Positions 1 through 7,841 of a stretch of 64,000 bases of DNA are shown piece after piece (position 1 is the first letter of the stretch; every line of letters begins with the position of its first letter). The notes under the pieces were generated by a model. It searched no databases. It saw only the letters and a program-made list of their open reading frames with translations, and was not told the DNA's origin. The stretch is from contig JAGAPN010000006.1 of assembly GCA_017623235.1 (NCBI GenBank), forward strand, positions 1 through 64,000, in the 5' to 3' direction. The translations under genes were made by a program, and so were the position numbers. This stretch comes from Clostridia bacterium (GTDB lineage Bacteria > Bacillota > Clostridia > Oscillospirales > Acutalibacteraceae).

Positions 1-2055
1 ATGAAAACCGTATCTACTAAAAAAGCATTGCTTATGAGCGTACTGTCAGTACTCGTATGCTTTACAATGCTTCTCGGTACAACCTTCGCTTGGTTTACCG
101 ATAGTGTTACCTCGACTAACAATAAGATTGTTGCAGGTAATCTGAAAATTGACCTTGAGCTGCTTGATAAGGCTACAGGCAACTGGAACTCTATCAAGGA
201 TAGCAAGGCCCCCCTCTTTAGTGAGGATTCTCTTTGGGAGCCCGGTTATACCGAGGTTAAAATCCTGAAGGTTGAAAACGAAGGCAGTCTTGCCCTTAAG
301 TGGAAGGCAACCTTCTCCTCCGACGTTGCTCTTTCCGCGCTTGCCGACGTACTTGACGTATACGTAAAGGTTGGCCAGAACAGCTATCCTGAGCGTGCAG
401 ACCTGGCAGGCTGGACCAAGGCAGGCACCGTAAGAGAGTTTGTAGAGGGTATTGAGTCCACTACATACGGCACCCTTACTGCAAAGGGCACCGCAGGCGC
501 AGAGGCTTATTTAGGCCTTGCCGTTAAGATGCGTGAAGAGGCAAACAATGACTATCAGAATATGTCTATCGGCGCATTTGACATCACCATTCTCGCTACC
601 CAGCTGGCTTCCGAGGAAGATAGCTTCGACGAGCTGTACGACGCATCTGCCGATTACGACGGTGAAATCTCTAATGTCACTTCCCTTAAGGCCGCTCTTA
701 CTAACGGCGGTACCTACAAGGTACTCAATGACATTACCGTTGATGAGACGATTGCAGCAACCGCCGGTGTTACTGTAAATCTTGATCTGAACGGCAATAC
801 CATTACGGTTAATAACGGCTATGCTTTCTTACTCATTGATTGTGATATGACCGTGAAGAACGGAACTGTTGAATCTAAAAACCTGTATACCTTCACTGTA
901 GGCAGCAGTCTTAACAGTATACCTGCTAATTTGACCATTGAGAGCGGTACCTACAAGGGTGTTTCCTCCGTTGTCAATCTGGGCTATGGTACTGTAACCA
1001 TCAACGGTGGCTACTTTGAGGCCGCCCCATACAATGGTTCTTACGATTTTACCCTGAACTGCATTGACCGCGTCTATAATGCGGGAAATGCAAAGTTTAT
1101 TGTTAAGGGCGGTACCTTCTACAAGTTCAATCCTGCTAATAACGCCGCAGAGGGTGTAGGCACCAACTTCTGTGCTGATGGCTATGCCGCTTATGATAAC
1201 GGTGATGATACCTGGACCGTTGGTCTGGCAAATCTTGTAACCAATACTGACGAGGCACAGGATGCTCTTGATGCTGCACAGCCCGGTGATTACATTAACC
1301 TTGCTGCAGGAAACTACGAAAAGCTGACGGTTGAAACCGACGGTATTGTAATTCAGGGTGACGGAAATGCCGTTATCGAATACGTTGATATGAACGCCGC
1401 TGCCAACGTAACAATTAAGGGTGTTACCTTTAACGCTGCAGATGCTGTTCAGGTTGGCAACTATTACACCAACATTTCCGATAATTCTTGGGTTGGAGAT
1501 CCCGGCGCCAACGGAATCGTTATCAGCGATTGTACCTTCACCGGAACACCTCAGGATGCTTCCAAGTACATTCCGATTTTCATAGATAACGGCGGCCGTT
1601 CTAACGCAGGCTCTAAAAACATCACCATTACCGGATGTAAGTTCTTTGTAAATGCATTTAACTTCATTCGTCTTGATTACATCGAAGCCGGCACAACCAC
1701 CATTTCGGGCAACATCTTTGGCGGAGCTACTTATACAACCGGTCACCACGCTATCAATATGAGCGGAAACGCTTCTGACGTAGTTGTTGAAGGCAACACC
1801 TTTATTAACTGGAAAACAAATAAGACTGCATTTGCTACCGGCCGTCATACCGGCTATGCAGGAAACGTTGCTATTTCCGTTAACGGCAATACCTTCTCTA
1901 ATACTGTTGTTCCCGGTGACGGCGATGACGGTGTAATTGAGATTAAGACCAACAGTTATAACGCAACTAACTGCACCGTTGACTTTAGCGGTAACTTCTT
2001 CGAGGGCGCTCTTGCAGGCCTTGATGAAACCACCGTTAAGCACGTTAAGCCCTAA
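1..2055 (+). CDS. SipW-type signal peptide protein: TasA-like domain fused to right-handed beta-helix
   Basis: A secreted 684-residue protein. Residues 1-32 form a signal peptide that continues into the FAWFTD motif typical of substrates of the SipW-type signal peptidase (TasA/camelysin family). Residues 33-200 resemble the TasA-like domain, with a WEPGYTEV segment that closely matches LYEPGFTKV in the protein at 4321, so the two are paralogues. From about residue 225 to the end, short Asn/Gly/Thr-rich strands (for example VTVNLDLNGNTITVNN and NVTIKGVTFNA) indicate a right-handed parallel beta-helix of the pectate-lyase type, perhaps a surface adhesin or matrix domain. The ATG is the first base of the window, so its ribosome site and promoter are not visible. 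It is the first of six similar plus-strand genes. The signal peptide is clear; the exact role in a fibre or biofilm matrix is inference. Confidence 0.85.
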   Translation: MKTVSTKKALLMSVLSVLVCFTMLLGTTFAWFTDSVTSTNNKIVAGNLKIDLELLDKATGNWNSIKDSKAPLFSEDSLWEPGYTEVKILKVENEGSLALKWKATFSSDVALSALADVLDVYVKVGQNSYPERADLAGWTKAGTVREFVEGIESTTYGTLTAKGTAGAEAYLGLAVKMREEANNDYQNMSIGAFDITILATQLASEEDSFDELYDASADYDGEISNVTSLKAALTNGGTYKVLNDITVDETIAATAGVTVNLDLNGNTITVNNGYAFLLIDCDMTVKNGTVESKNLYTFTVGSSLNSIPANLTIESGTYKGVSSVVNLGYGTVTINGGYFEAAPYNGSYDFTLNCIDRVYNAGNAKFIVKGGTFYKFNPANNAAEGVGTNFCADGYAAYDNGDDTWTVGLANLVTNTDEAQDALDAAQPGDYINLAAGNYEKLTVETDGIVIQGDGNAVIEYVDMNAAANVTIKGVTFNAADAVQVGNYYTNISDNSWVGDPGANGIVISDCTFTGTPQDASKYIPIFIDNGGRSNAGSKNITITGCKFFVNAFNFIRLDYIEAGTTTISGNIFGGATYTTGHHAINMSGNASDVVVEGNTFINWKTNKTAFATGRHTGYAGNVAISVNGNTFSNTVVPGDGDDGVIEIKTNSYNATNCTVDFSGNFFEGALAGLDETTVKHVKP

Positions 2056-2182
2056 TTCTATTATCCCTCTTGCCGAGGGGTGACCCTCGGCAAGAAATAT
2101 GATTTTATTTTCGTGCTTGTTAATGGAATTCCGATAAGCACGACTTTAAGATAGCATCTTAAAAGAAAGGAGGAAACAAGTA
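2056..2182 (+). other. Intergenic region with three hairpins between TasA-like genes
   Basis: Perfect inverted arms CTTGCCGAGGG at 2069-2079 and 2084-2094 enclose GTGA. A second pair, CGTGCTT and AAGCACG, lies at 2112-2118 and 2136-2142. A third, TTTAAGAT and ATCTTAAA, lies at 2145-2163, just before the AAAGGAGG ribosome site. No T-run follows the first hairpin, so it is more likely an mRNA-stabilising or processing element than a strong terminator. Confidence 0.5.
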
Positions 2183-2929
2183 ATGAAGCTTACTAAAAAG
2201 AAGGTTTTAGCCGTTGCTCTTTCCGTTTGCCTTATCGCTATCCTCTCTATGGGATCTCTGGCTTGGTTCAATGCTAACGACAGCGTAGTTAACAATTTCT
2301 ACGTTGCCGATTCCGATGACCAGGGTAATACACCTGATTTCTCCATCGACCTTTATGAAACCGATAACGTTGACGGCACCAAAGAGGACGTTGGTAATAC
2401 ATATAACGATATAGCTCCCGGCACTACATACGCAAAGGATCCTACCGTAGAAAATACCGGTATGTATGACCAGTGGGTACGTGTTATCGTTACCGTTTCT
2501 GATTACAGCACCTGGGCTGATGCCCTCACAAAGGTGGCTACCATTAAGGGCGGTAACCTTGCCGACTATGACCTCACCAGCATTTTTGTTGGCTATGACG
2601 GAAACAAGTGGCAGTCTGAGGAAACCGAAATCGGTGTGGACCAGGCCGCAAATACCGTTACCTACGTATTCTACCTTAAGGATAAGCTGGTTGCCGCTGA
2701 TGCAGCAAACAGCGTTGCTGCAGGTAAGGCTACACTGTTCACCGGCGTTAAGATTCCCGAGCTTCTCGAGGCAGAGGATATGGACTTCGGTGCTGATGGC
2801 TTCTCCATCAACATTAAGGCAGAGGCTGTTCAGGCCGCTAACCTCGGCGACAACTGCAAGGCTGCATTCCAGACCATCGGTTGGACCGCAGGTATGAGCT
2901 ATGATGACGCTATTGACGCTGCAAACTAA
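2183..2929 (+). CDS. TasA/camelysin-like SipW-dependent secreted protein
   Basis: A 248-residue protein with an N-terminal signal peptide (MKLTKKK, a hydrophobic stretch, then SLAWFNAND), the hallmark of SipW substrates. The mature part begins with a beta-strand segment, followed by IAPGTTYAKDPTVENTG and WVRVIVTVSD. That matches the TasA/camelysin pattern in which an anchoring strand precedes a beta-sandwich. TasA of Bacillus polymerises by donor-strand exchange into biofilm fibres; whether this one does is inference. The start is set by AAAGGAGG about 8 bases before the ATG. It is the best candidate in the locus for a main fibre subunit because it is mostly a single TasA-like domain. No sipW gene is visible in the window. 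Confidence 0.8.
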   Translation: MKLTKKKVLAVALSVCLIAILSMGSLAWFNANDSVVNNFYVADSDDQGNTPDFSIDLYETDNVDGTKEDVGNTYNDIAPGTTYAKDPTVENTGMYDQWVRVIVTVSDYSTWADALTKVATIKGGNLADYDLTSIFVGYDGNKWQSEETEIGVDQAANTVTYVFYLKDKLVAADAANSVAAGKATLFTGVKIPELLEAEDMDFGADGFSINIKAEAVQAANLGDNCKAAFQTIGWTAGMSYDDAIDAAN

Positions 2930-2952
2930 TTCCAAAATTTAAACCAAAGACT

Positions 2953-2979
2953 CACGGTGCAGGTCGCTCCTGCACCGTG
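2953..2979 (+). other. Intergenic hairpin between TasA-like genes
   Basis: Arms CACGGTGCAGG (2953-2963) and CCTGCACCGTG (2969-2979) pair perfectly around TCGCT. No U-run follows, so it is probably an intercistronic RNA structure rather than a terminator. It resembles in position the hairpin after the first gene of the locus. Confidence 0.5.
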
Positions 2980-2986
2980 GGACAAT

Positions 2987-3026
2987 GGGTTTTATAAAGT
3001 CCAAAGAGCTTTTGGGTTTTATAAAG
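2987..3026 (+). repeat. 13-bp direct repeat GGGTTTTATAAAG, 27 bp apart
   Basis: GGGTTTTATAAAG occurs at 2987-2999 and again at 3014-3026 in the leader of the next gene. The spacing is about 2.5 helical turns. It could be a protein-binding site or just a local duplication. Confidence 0.5.
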
Positions 3027-3062
3027 CTACGTTGTAAACATTATATAAAGGAGGTAAAAACG

Positions 3063-3626
3063 TTGAATAAGCTTCGTATTGCATTAATTGCCTGTGCGGC
3101 GGCTCTTGCTACCCTTATGTCCCAAACCAGCTTGGCATACTATACCGTTACAGGTACCGCCACCAACGTTATTACCTCGGGTATTATCGAAATGGCCATC
3201 CGTGAAAAGACCGCCTCGGGTGAGGATTTCCCCTCCCAGGGTGTCTACGTGATGCCGGGGGACCGTGTCAGTAAAATAGTAACGGTTGAAAGCTTGTGCA
3301 ACCACCCATTCTACCTCCGTGTAAAGCTGGTTGACGGTATTAATGATGTTACCCTCTCTGCCGAAAAGGTTTTCGGCATTGAAATAAACGATGCATATTG
3401 GACCCTTAAGGACGGATATTATTATTATAATGATATCGTTATTCCCGGTGAATCTACCCAGCCCCTCTTCTCCGAGGTGCGGATAGTAGGCCATGAGGTA
3501 GATAACCGCCATCTGGGTAAGATTCTTTCCCTTACTGTAGATGCTTCTGCCGTCCAGGTGCAGAACAACCCTGCAGATTTCCCCTGGGAGGCCGCAGGCT
3601 GGCCTCAGGAAGGGGGTAACGGCTGA
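3063..3626 (+). CDS. SipW-type secreted protein, TasA-like
   Basis: A 187-residue protein starting at TTG 3063, chosen because AAAGGAGGT ends 7 bases upstream. The longer reading frame from 2985 has no ribosome site and runs through direct repeats. A hydrophobic signal segment ends in SLAYYTVTG, the SipW-like junction with Tyr in place of Trp-Phe. The rest is a beta-rich domain with a PGDRVSKIVTV segment typical of this superfamily, where PGD/PGE precedes the conserved strand. The stop overlaps the start of the next gene, so the two are translationally coupled. The protein is probably a minor subunit or assembly partner of the surface fibre. That role is inferred from context. Confidence 0.7.
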   Translation: MNKLRIALIACAAALATLMSQTSLAYYTVTGTATNVITSGIIEMAIREKTASGEDFPSQGVYVMPGDRVSKIVTVESLCNHPFYLRVKLVDGINDVTLSAEKVFGIEINDAYWTLKDGYYYYNDIVIPGESTQPLFSEVRIVGHEVDNRHLGKILSLTVDASAVQVQNNPADFPWEAAGWPQEGGNG

Positions 3627-4297
3627 TGAAGACCCTTAAGCTTCTTGCGGTAGTGCTGGCTCTGGCCACAGCCCTTGCCTTTGGCGGATTTACTGCCCTG
3701 GCCGAGGGTAACGTTACCTACAGCGGCGATGCAGGTCAGTTCATATTTGCCCCCGGCAGTGACCATTCGGCTACCGACCTTTTTACCGAGTATAAGGAGG
3801 TTATGCCTGGGGATGAGCTTATACAGCATATAACCGTTAAAAACAACGCCTCCAAAAAGATAAAGGTCAACGTATATATGCGTAGCCTGGGCGCTCACCA
3901 GGATAATGATAATATCGAGTTTTTATCCCAGCTGGACCTGACGGTTAAAAAGCTTACCGATACCGTTATGTTTGACGCCAAGGCCGATGAAACCGCCCAG
4001 CTTACCGATTGGGTGCTGATAGGTACCCTTTATTCTAAAAGTGAGGTTGATTTGGAGCTTACCCTTAAGGTTCCAACCTCCCTGGACAGTAAATTTATGA
4101 ATAGGGTCGGACTGCTGGATTGGCAGTTTATGGTTGAGGAGCTACCCCTCCAGCCCGGTGACCCCGGATTTCCCCAGACAGGGGATACCACCAATATAGC
4201 CCTTTACCTTCTGCCTGTGGCAGGCTTCGGGGCACTTACCGTAGTAATGTTTATTATTCTCTTCCGCAGAAAGAAAAAGGAAGAGGAATCCGTTTAA
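3626..4297 (+). CDS. Cell-wall-anchored surface protein with FPQTG sortase signal
   Basis: A 223-residue protein with a standard signal peptide (cleavage after FTALA) and not the SipW-type junction. Its PGDELIQHITVKNNA segment marks a beta-sandwich related to its neighbours. Near the C-terminus it has FPQTGD, then a hydrophobic stretch (about residues 188-210) and RRKKKEEE, which together are a sortase sorting signal of the LPXTG kind with Phe in the first position. Such signals lead to covalent attachment to the cell wall or to a sortase-built polymer. In this locus it is the only anchored member, so it may tether a fibre made by the neighbours. No sortase gene is in the window. The anchor signal is seen directly; the tether role is inference. 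Confidence 0.75.
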   Translation: MKTLKLLAVVLALATALAFGGFTALAEGNVTYSGDAGQFIFAPGSDHSATDLFTEYKEVMPGDELIQHITVKNNASKKIKVNVYMRSLGAHQDNDNIEFLSQLDLTVKKLTDTVMFDAKADETAQLTDWVLIGTLYSKSEVDLELTLKVPTSLDSKFMNRVGLLDWQFMVEELPLQPGDPGFPQTGDTTNIALYLLPVAGFGALTVVMFIILFRRKKKEEESV

Positions 4298-4320
4298 TTT
4301 TTTGAAAGGAGGATGACAGT

Positions 4321-4995
4321 ATGAAAATTACCCGTTCTGCATTCACTAAAACCGCATTCAGCTTCAGCTTATTATTGCTCATCCTCTGGTGTACCTTCGG
4401 TACAGGCACCACTATTGCCTGGTATACCGATACCACCCCTGCAGACGTTAATTCCTTCCTGGTTGGGGATTTGGATATTGAGGTTTCCCATAGGGTGGAA
4501 ACCACGGGTACCAATTTTGAGTACCGTCCCGTTACTGCCGATACCGAGCTTTTTGATAACGAGGACCTTTACGAGCCCGGCTTTACCAAGGTGGTTTACC
4601 TTAAAATCGAAAACAAGGGTAATATTCCTCTGGAATACCGTGTAACCGTTAATCCCGATTACGTAATTAAGGCTATGAGTGTTGAAAACACCGAAATCAA
4701 TCTGCCCGATTATCTGCAGTTCGGCGCCGAAATCGGCTCTAACGAGCAGGAAATCCGTGACCGTATTCAGGCCAGGGGCCTGGCCACGGGACCGCTCACA
4801 ACCTTTAGCGCAAAAGAAAGCCTGGGTGTGGAGCCTATCAACAATACCCACTATATGGCCCTGGTGGTTTATATGCCCGAGGAGGTTGGCAACGAGGCCA
4901 ATTACCGAGGCGCCACTCCACCCGAGGTTGGCCTGGGTATAACCGTTATTGCCAGCCAGCAGGGCACCGTTGACCGACTGCCTGCAGGCTACTGA
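4321..4995 (+). CDS. SipW-type secreted protein, TasA-like paralogue
   Basis: A 224-residue protein. The signal peptide runs into TTIAWYTDTTPADVNSF, a SipW-type junction. The mature domain contains LFDNEDLYEPGFTKVVYLK and IENKGNIPLEY, which align well with the N-terminal domain of the beta-helix fusion at 1-2055 (LWEPGYTEV, VENEGSLAL). It is therefore the free-standing version of that domain. GAAAGGAGGATGACAGT before the ATG gives a good ribosome site. It lies 23 bases after the anchored protein, in the same operon. Confidence 0.75.
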   Translation: MKITRSAFTKTAFSFSLLLLILWCTFGTGTTIAWYTDTTPADVNSFLVGDLDIEVSHRVETTGTNFEYRPVTADTELFDNEDLYEPGFTKVVYLKIENKGNIPLEYRVTVNPDYVIKAMSVENTEINLPDYLQFGAEIGSNEQEIRDRIQARGLATGPLTTFSAKESLGVEPINNTHYMALVVYMPEEVGNEANYRGATPPEVGLGITVIASQQGTVDRLPAGY

Positions 4996-5032
4996 TACAA
5001 TAATTTATAATTTATGAAAGGGGGATAATGCT

Positions 5033-5716
5033 GTGGCAGAAAAGGCTAAAATCACCGAAAAGGCCTTTGTCCGTCAGATAACCGTATCAATAGGTATCAT
5101 TGTTATCTGTATGCTGTGCATGGCGGTGTCCTCCTGGGCAATGTTCAGCGATGAGCAGCTTTATACAGGCTCTGTGCTGATGGGCGCTAATTTCGACGTT
5201 AAGGAAACTATCGTTAAAAAGCAGGAGGGTTTGCAGCTTAACCCTGCTGCCGACGGCTCCTACCAGCTTCTGGCAGGGGAGTATGAGATAACCTTTACGG
5301 CGGTAGGCTCGGCAAAAGAGTGGTCGGGCTTTGGCCTTATGCGGGTTAACGATACTGAATATTATACCCTTCAGCTTCTGCCCGAAAACAATACTCCGCA
5401 GCTGCCCCACACCCAGAAGATTACCCTTACCGTGGCTGACGGCACCTACGTTAATCTTAAATTCACCTCCTTCTGGGGTACCTGCACCGCCACCGAAAGG
5501 CTGGCCGATAACGGCAGTATTTCGGTTACGGGTCTACCCGTTTCCAACACCGTAACCGAGGAAGAGGAAAACAGTACCGAGGAAGACGCTCCCACCACCC
5601 CCGACGCCGAGGATAAGCAGGAAGAACCTCCCACAAACGAAGATACCGAGGAAAATACTACCCCGAACTCCGAAGACGAGGAGCAGGCTCCCGCTGATGA
5701 TACCGCAACTGAATAA
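5033..5716 (+). CDS. Secreted or membrane-tethered SipW-like protein with acidic disordered tail
   Basis: A 227-residue protein starting with GTG 5033 after GAAAGGGGG. The N-terminal hydrophobic segment (about residues 16-38) ends in SSWAMFSDEQLYTG, a weak SipW-like junction, so it may be secreted or may stay as a membrane anchor. A beta-rich central domain (residues 40-165) is followed by about 60 residues dominated by Glu, Asp, Thr, Pro and Asn, clearly a disordered acidic tail. It is the last gene of the locus and is followed by a strong terminator. The sequence alone does not show its function. Confidence 0.6.
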   Translation: MAEKAKITEKAFVRQITVSIGIIVICMLCMAVSSWAMFSDEQLYTGSVLMGANFDVKETIVKKQEGLQLNPAADGSYQLLAGEYEITFTAVGSAKEWSGFGLMRVNDTEYYTLQLLPENNTPQLPHTQKITLTVADGTYVNLKFTSFWGTCTATERLADNGSISVTGLPVSNTVTEEEENSTEEDAPTTPDAEDKQEEPPTNEDTEENTTPNSEDEEQAPADDTATE

Positions 5717-5755
5717 ACAGCCTAAAACCGAAAAGGTTTTAAGGCTGTTTTTTAT
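5716..5755 (+). terminator. Rho-independent terminator of the TasA-like locus
   Basis: AAACAGCC-TAAAACC pairs with GGTTTTAAGGCTGTTT and is followed by a T-rich tract. It ends the six-gene run. Confidence 0.8.
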
Positions 5756-5826
5756 TTATTTTTTCTCTTGAACTTTTTGTATGAAGTATTAAAATATAAT
5801 GGTAGTAAAATAAAGAGGGGTTATTT

Positions 5827-7017
5827 ATGGATTACGGACTGATTTTTGACCTTGCGATAATTCTCTTTGCCTGCAAGGTGCTTTCGATTTTTATGCGGCA
5901 TTTAAAGATTCCCCAGGTGGTGGGCCAGATAGTGGCAGGTCTGCTGGTGGGCGGCAACCTTTTAGGCCTGGTTGAAAAGAGCGAGCCGCTGGTATTTATG
6001 GCAGAAATCGGCGTGCTTATGCTTATGTTCTCGGCAGGCCTGGAAACCGACCTTAAGGAGATAAAGTCAACAGGGGTTATTTCTCTGCTTGTGGCGGCTA
6101 TGGGTGTTGTGGTGCCCTTGGGCGGAGGATATCTGCTTTATTCGGCTTTTTACGGCTTTGCACCCGTGGGTGACGACAGCTTTTGGACGGCAGTATTTAT
6201 GGGTGTTATTATGACCGCCACCTCGGTGGGAATTACCGTTGAGGTTTTGCGTGAGCTGGGAAAACTGAAATCCAAGGTAGGCACCATAATACTCAGCGCC
6301 GCCATAATCGACGACGTTATAGGCATCGTGCTGTTAGCCTTTGTTTCGGGTCTTAAAAATTCCTCCTCGGGTGGCTCGGGCGAGGCCCTTATGGTAATAG
6401 TTCGCACCATTCTTTTCTTTATCTGCTCGGTGGTGGCAGGTATCGTTCTGCATAAGCTTTTCTACTGGCTGGAAAAGTACCGCCCCCACACCCGCAGAGT
6501 GCCTATATTCAGCCTGGTTACCTGTCTGCTCTTCTCCTGGGCGGCAGAGGCTATATTCGGTATTGCCGATATTACGGGCGCCTTTGTGGCAGGCGTTATT
6601 ATCCGCACCGTAAAAAGCGCCAGCGAGGATACTACCAGAAAGCTGGATATTAGCTCATATATGATATTTACCCCTGTTTTCTTTGCCAGCATCGGTATAA
6701 AGGTTACTATTGAGCTGGCTAACATTACCCCCTTACTTCTAACCTTTGCGGTCTGCTTTGCCCTGGTGGCAATGGCCTGCAAGCTGGGTGGCTGTTACCT
6801 GGCTGGTCGCCTTACAGGCTTTAAAAATAAAGATTCCCTGCGAATAGGCGCAGGTATGATGGCCCGTGGTGAGGTTGCGCTGATAGTAGCCACCAAGGGA
6901 GCCGAGGCAGGGGTACTGAGCAGTGAATTTTTCATAGCGGTTATCACCCTGATAATCATCTCCTCGGTACTTACCCCCATCGCCCTCAAGCTGCTTTATA
7001 AAACAAGTGAAAATTAA
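5827..7017 (+). CDS. CPA2-family cation:proton antiporter
   Basis: A 396-residue integral membrane protein with about 12 hydrophobic helices and no soluble C-terminal domain. It belongs to the monovalent cation:proton antiporter-2 (KefB/GerN-like) family. Recognisable parts are PQVVGQIVAGLLVGGNLLG near the N-terminus, the IIDDVIGIVLLAF segment with the paired Asp expected for ion exchange, and ARGEVALIVATKGAEAG in the C-terminal core. The likely role is exchange of Na+ or K+ for H+ at the cell membrane; the ion is not predictable here. AAAGAGGGG lies before the ATG and a TATAAT-like -10 sits at 5795-5800. The gene stands alone between terminators. Confidence 0.88.
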   Translation: MDYGLIFDLAIILFACKVLSIFMRHLKIPQVVGQIVAGLLVGGNLLGLVEKSEPLVFMAEIGVLMLMFSAGLETDLKEIKSTGVISLLVAAMGVVVPLGGGYLLYSAFYGFAPVGDDSFWTAVFMGVIMTATSVGITVEVLRELGKLKSKVGTIILSAAIIDDVIGIVLLAFVSGLKNSSSGGSGEALMVIVRTILFFICSVVAGIVLHKLFYWLEKYRPHTRRVPIFSLVTCLLFSWAAEAIFGIADITGAFVAGVIIRTVKSASEDTTRKLDISSYMIFTPVFFASIGIKVTIELANITPLLLTFAVCFALVAMACKLGGCYLAGRLTGFKNKDSLRIGAGMMARGEVALIVATKGAEAGVLSSEFFIAVITLIIISSVLTPIALKLLYKTSEN

Positions 7018-7018
7018 A

Positions 7019-7057
7019 AATCTAACCCCTGCCAGGCAGGGGTTAGATTTTTTTTAT
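7019..7057. terminator. Bidirectional terminator
   Basis: TCTAACCCCTG and CAGGGGTTAGA form a hairpin with A and T runs on either side. It serves both the antiporter and the convergent SLOG-family gene. Confidence 0.85.
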
Positions 7058-7492
7058 ATCGTAATCTCCTATATTTATAATAATTTTATTTTTTCTTTTT
7101 GCTTCTTCAACGTTGGTGTAGGTGTTGGAAAGAGAATCATTTAAAAAGGTTACAACAAAATCAGATTTATTTATCATATATGAGTTACGTTTTCTAATGG
7201 CAAAACGGGGTGGTGTGTTGGTTAATTCGTCCGGAAAAAATGTTTTTTTAATATCATAATACGTTTCACCGTTTTCCTTGTTGAGATATGCCAAAATAAC
7301 CTTTATGTTAATTTTATACAAGGTTTCAAAACAACACAAGCTGTTATATATCAATCGGTCAAAACTACCCTGGGTGCCGACGTAAAAGGTTGTTACTGAA
7401 CATTCTGTTATTAACCTTTCCAAAGTGTCTAAAAGAGTTGCTTCGATTGTTTTCGGACAGTTTTTATGTCCGATAAAACAGCAACTGTACAT
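7043..7492 (-). CDS. SLOG-family (DUF1273/YpsA-like) protein
   Basis: A 149-residue protein with CCFIGHKNCP at the start, FYVGTQGSFDRLI in the middle and a later NSYMINKSDFVVTFLND segment. These match the SLOG Rossmann-like fold (DUF1273-like), whose members bind nucleotide-derived ligands. The true function is unknown. Start ATG 7492 is chosen because AGGGATGTGATAAAT precedes it; the longer frame would begin with TTG and no ribosome site. It is transcribed divergently from an XRE regulator. A palindrome lies in the spacer of its own promoter, so repression by that regulator is likely. Confidence 0.7.
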   Translation of the reverse strand: MYSCCFIGHKNCPKTIEATLLDTLERLITECSVTTFYVGTQGSFDRLIYNSLCCFETLYKINIKVILAYLNKENGETYYDIKKTFFPDELTNTPPRFAIRKRNSYMINKSDFVVTFLNDSLSNTYTNVEEAKRKNKIIINIGDYDIKKI

Positions 7493-7516
7493 ATTTATCA
7501 CATCCCTTCGCAAACT

Positions 7517-7545
7517 ATTTTAAGGGAATTTCCCTTAAAAGTCAA
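7517..7545 (-). promoter_or_regulatory. Promoter of the SLOG gene with embedded palindromic operator
   Basis: On the minus strand, TTGACT (7540-7545), a 17-bp spacer and TAAAAT (7517-7522) form a near-consensus promoter. A perfect inverted repeat with arms TTTTAAGGGAA (7518-7528) and TTCCCTTAAAA (7530-7540) fills the spacer. The half-site TTCCCTTAA recurs at 7555-7563 on the XRE gene side. This is the layout expected of an XRE repressor operator. Confidence 0.7.
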
Positions 7546-7590
7546 TAAGGCATATTCCCTTAAGGCATAATTTGCTAAGAGGTGAACATA

Positions 7591-7803
7591 ATGTTTAAAC
7601 GGATAAGGGACCTGAGAGAGGACAAAGATATTACACAGGCGCAGATGGCGGACTATTTAAAAATACATCAAACCACCTATTCCGATTACGAGCTGGGTAA
7701 TTTAAATATTCCGATTGATATTTTTATTAAGCTTGCGGAGTATTACGGCACAAGCATAGATTATTTGGCAGAGGTTACGGACAACCCAAAGCGATACAAA
7801 TAA
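7591..7803 (+). CDS. XRE-family helix-turn-helix regulator
   Basis: A 70-residue single-domain DNA-binding protein. The helix-turn-helix is at about residues 7-60 (IRDLREDKDITQAQMADYL, HQTTYSDYELG), ending in YYGTSIDYLAEVTD, the usual C-terminus of small XRE/Cro proteins. Start ATG 7591 follows AAGAGGTGAACATA. It is divergent from the SLOG gene and probably binds the shared TTCCCTTAA sites to control both genes. The partner and inducing signal are unknown. Confidence 0.85.
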   Translation: MFKRIRDLREDKDITQAQMADYLKIHQTTYSDYELGNLNIPIDIFIKLAEYYGTSIDYLAEVTDNPKRYK

Positions 7804-7841
7804 AAAACAGAGCAAGAGATTTATCTTGCTCTGTTTTTTTA
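7804..7841. terminator. Bidirectional terminator
   Basis: AAAACAGAGCAAGA pairs with TCTTGCTCTGTTTT around GATTTA, followed by a T-run. It sits between the XRE gene and the convergent serpin gene. Confidence 0.85.

Noticed and set aside
829..2043. Long open frame on the minus strand (404 codons)
   Set aside because: It is the antisense shadow of the beta-helix gene; it has no ribosome site, and the product is a repetitive Val/Asn/Gly sequence without a recognisable fold.
2985..3062. N-terminal extension of the third TasA-like gene
   Set aside because: The extension translates direct repeats, lacks a ribosome site, and would place 26 polar residues before the signal peptide; TTG 3063 with AAAGGAGGT is better.
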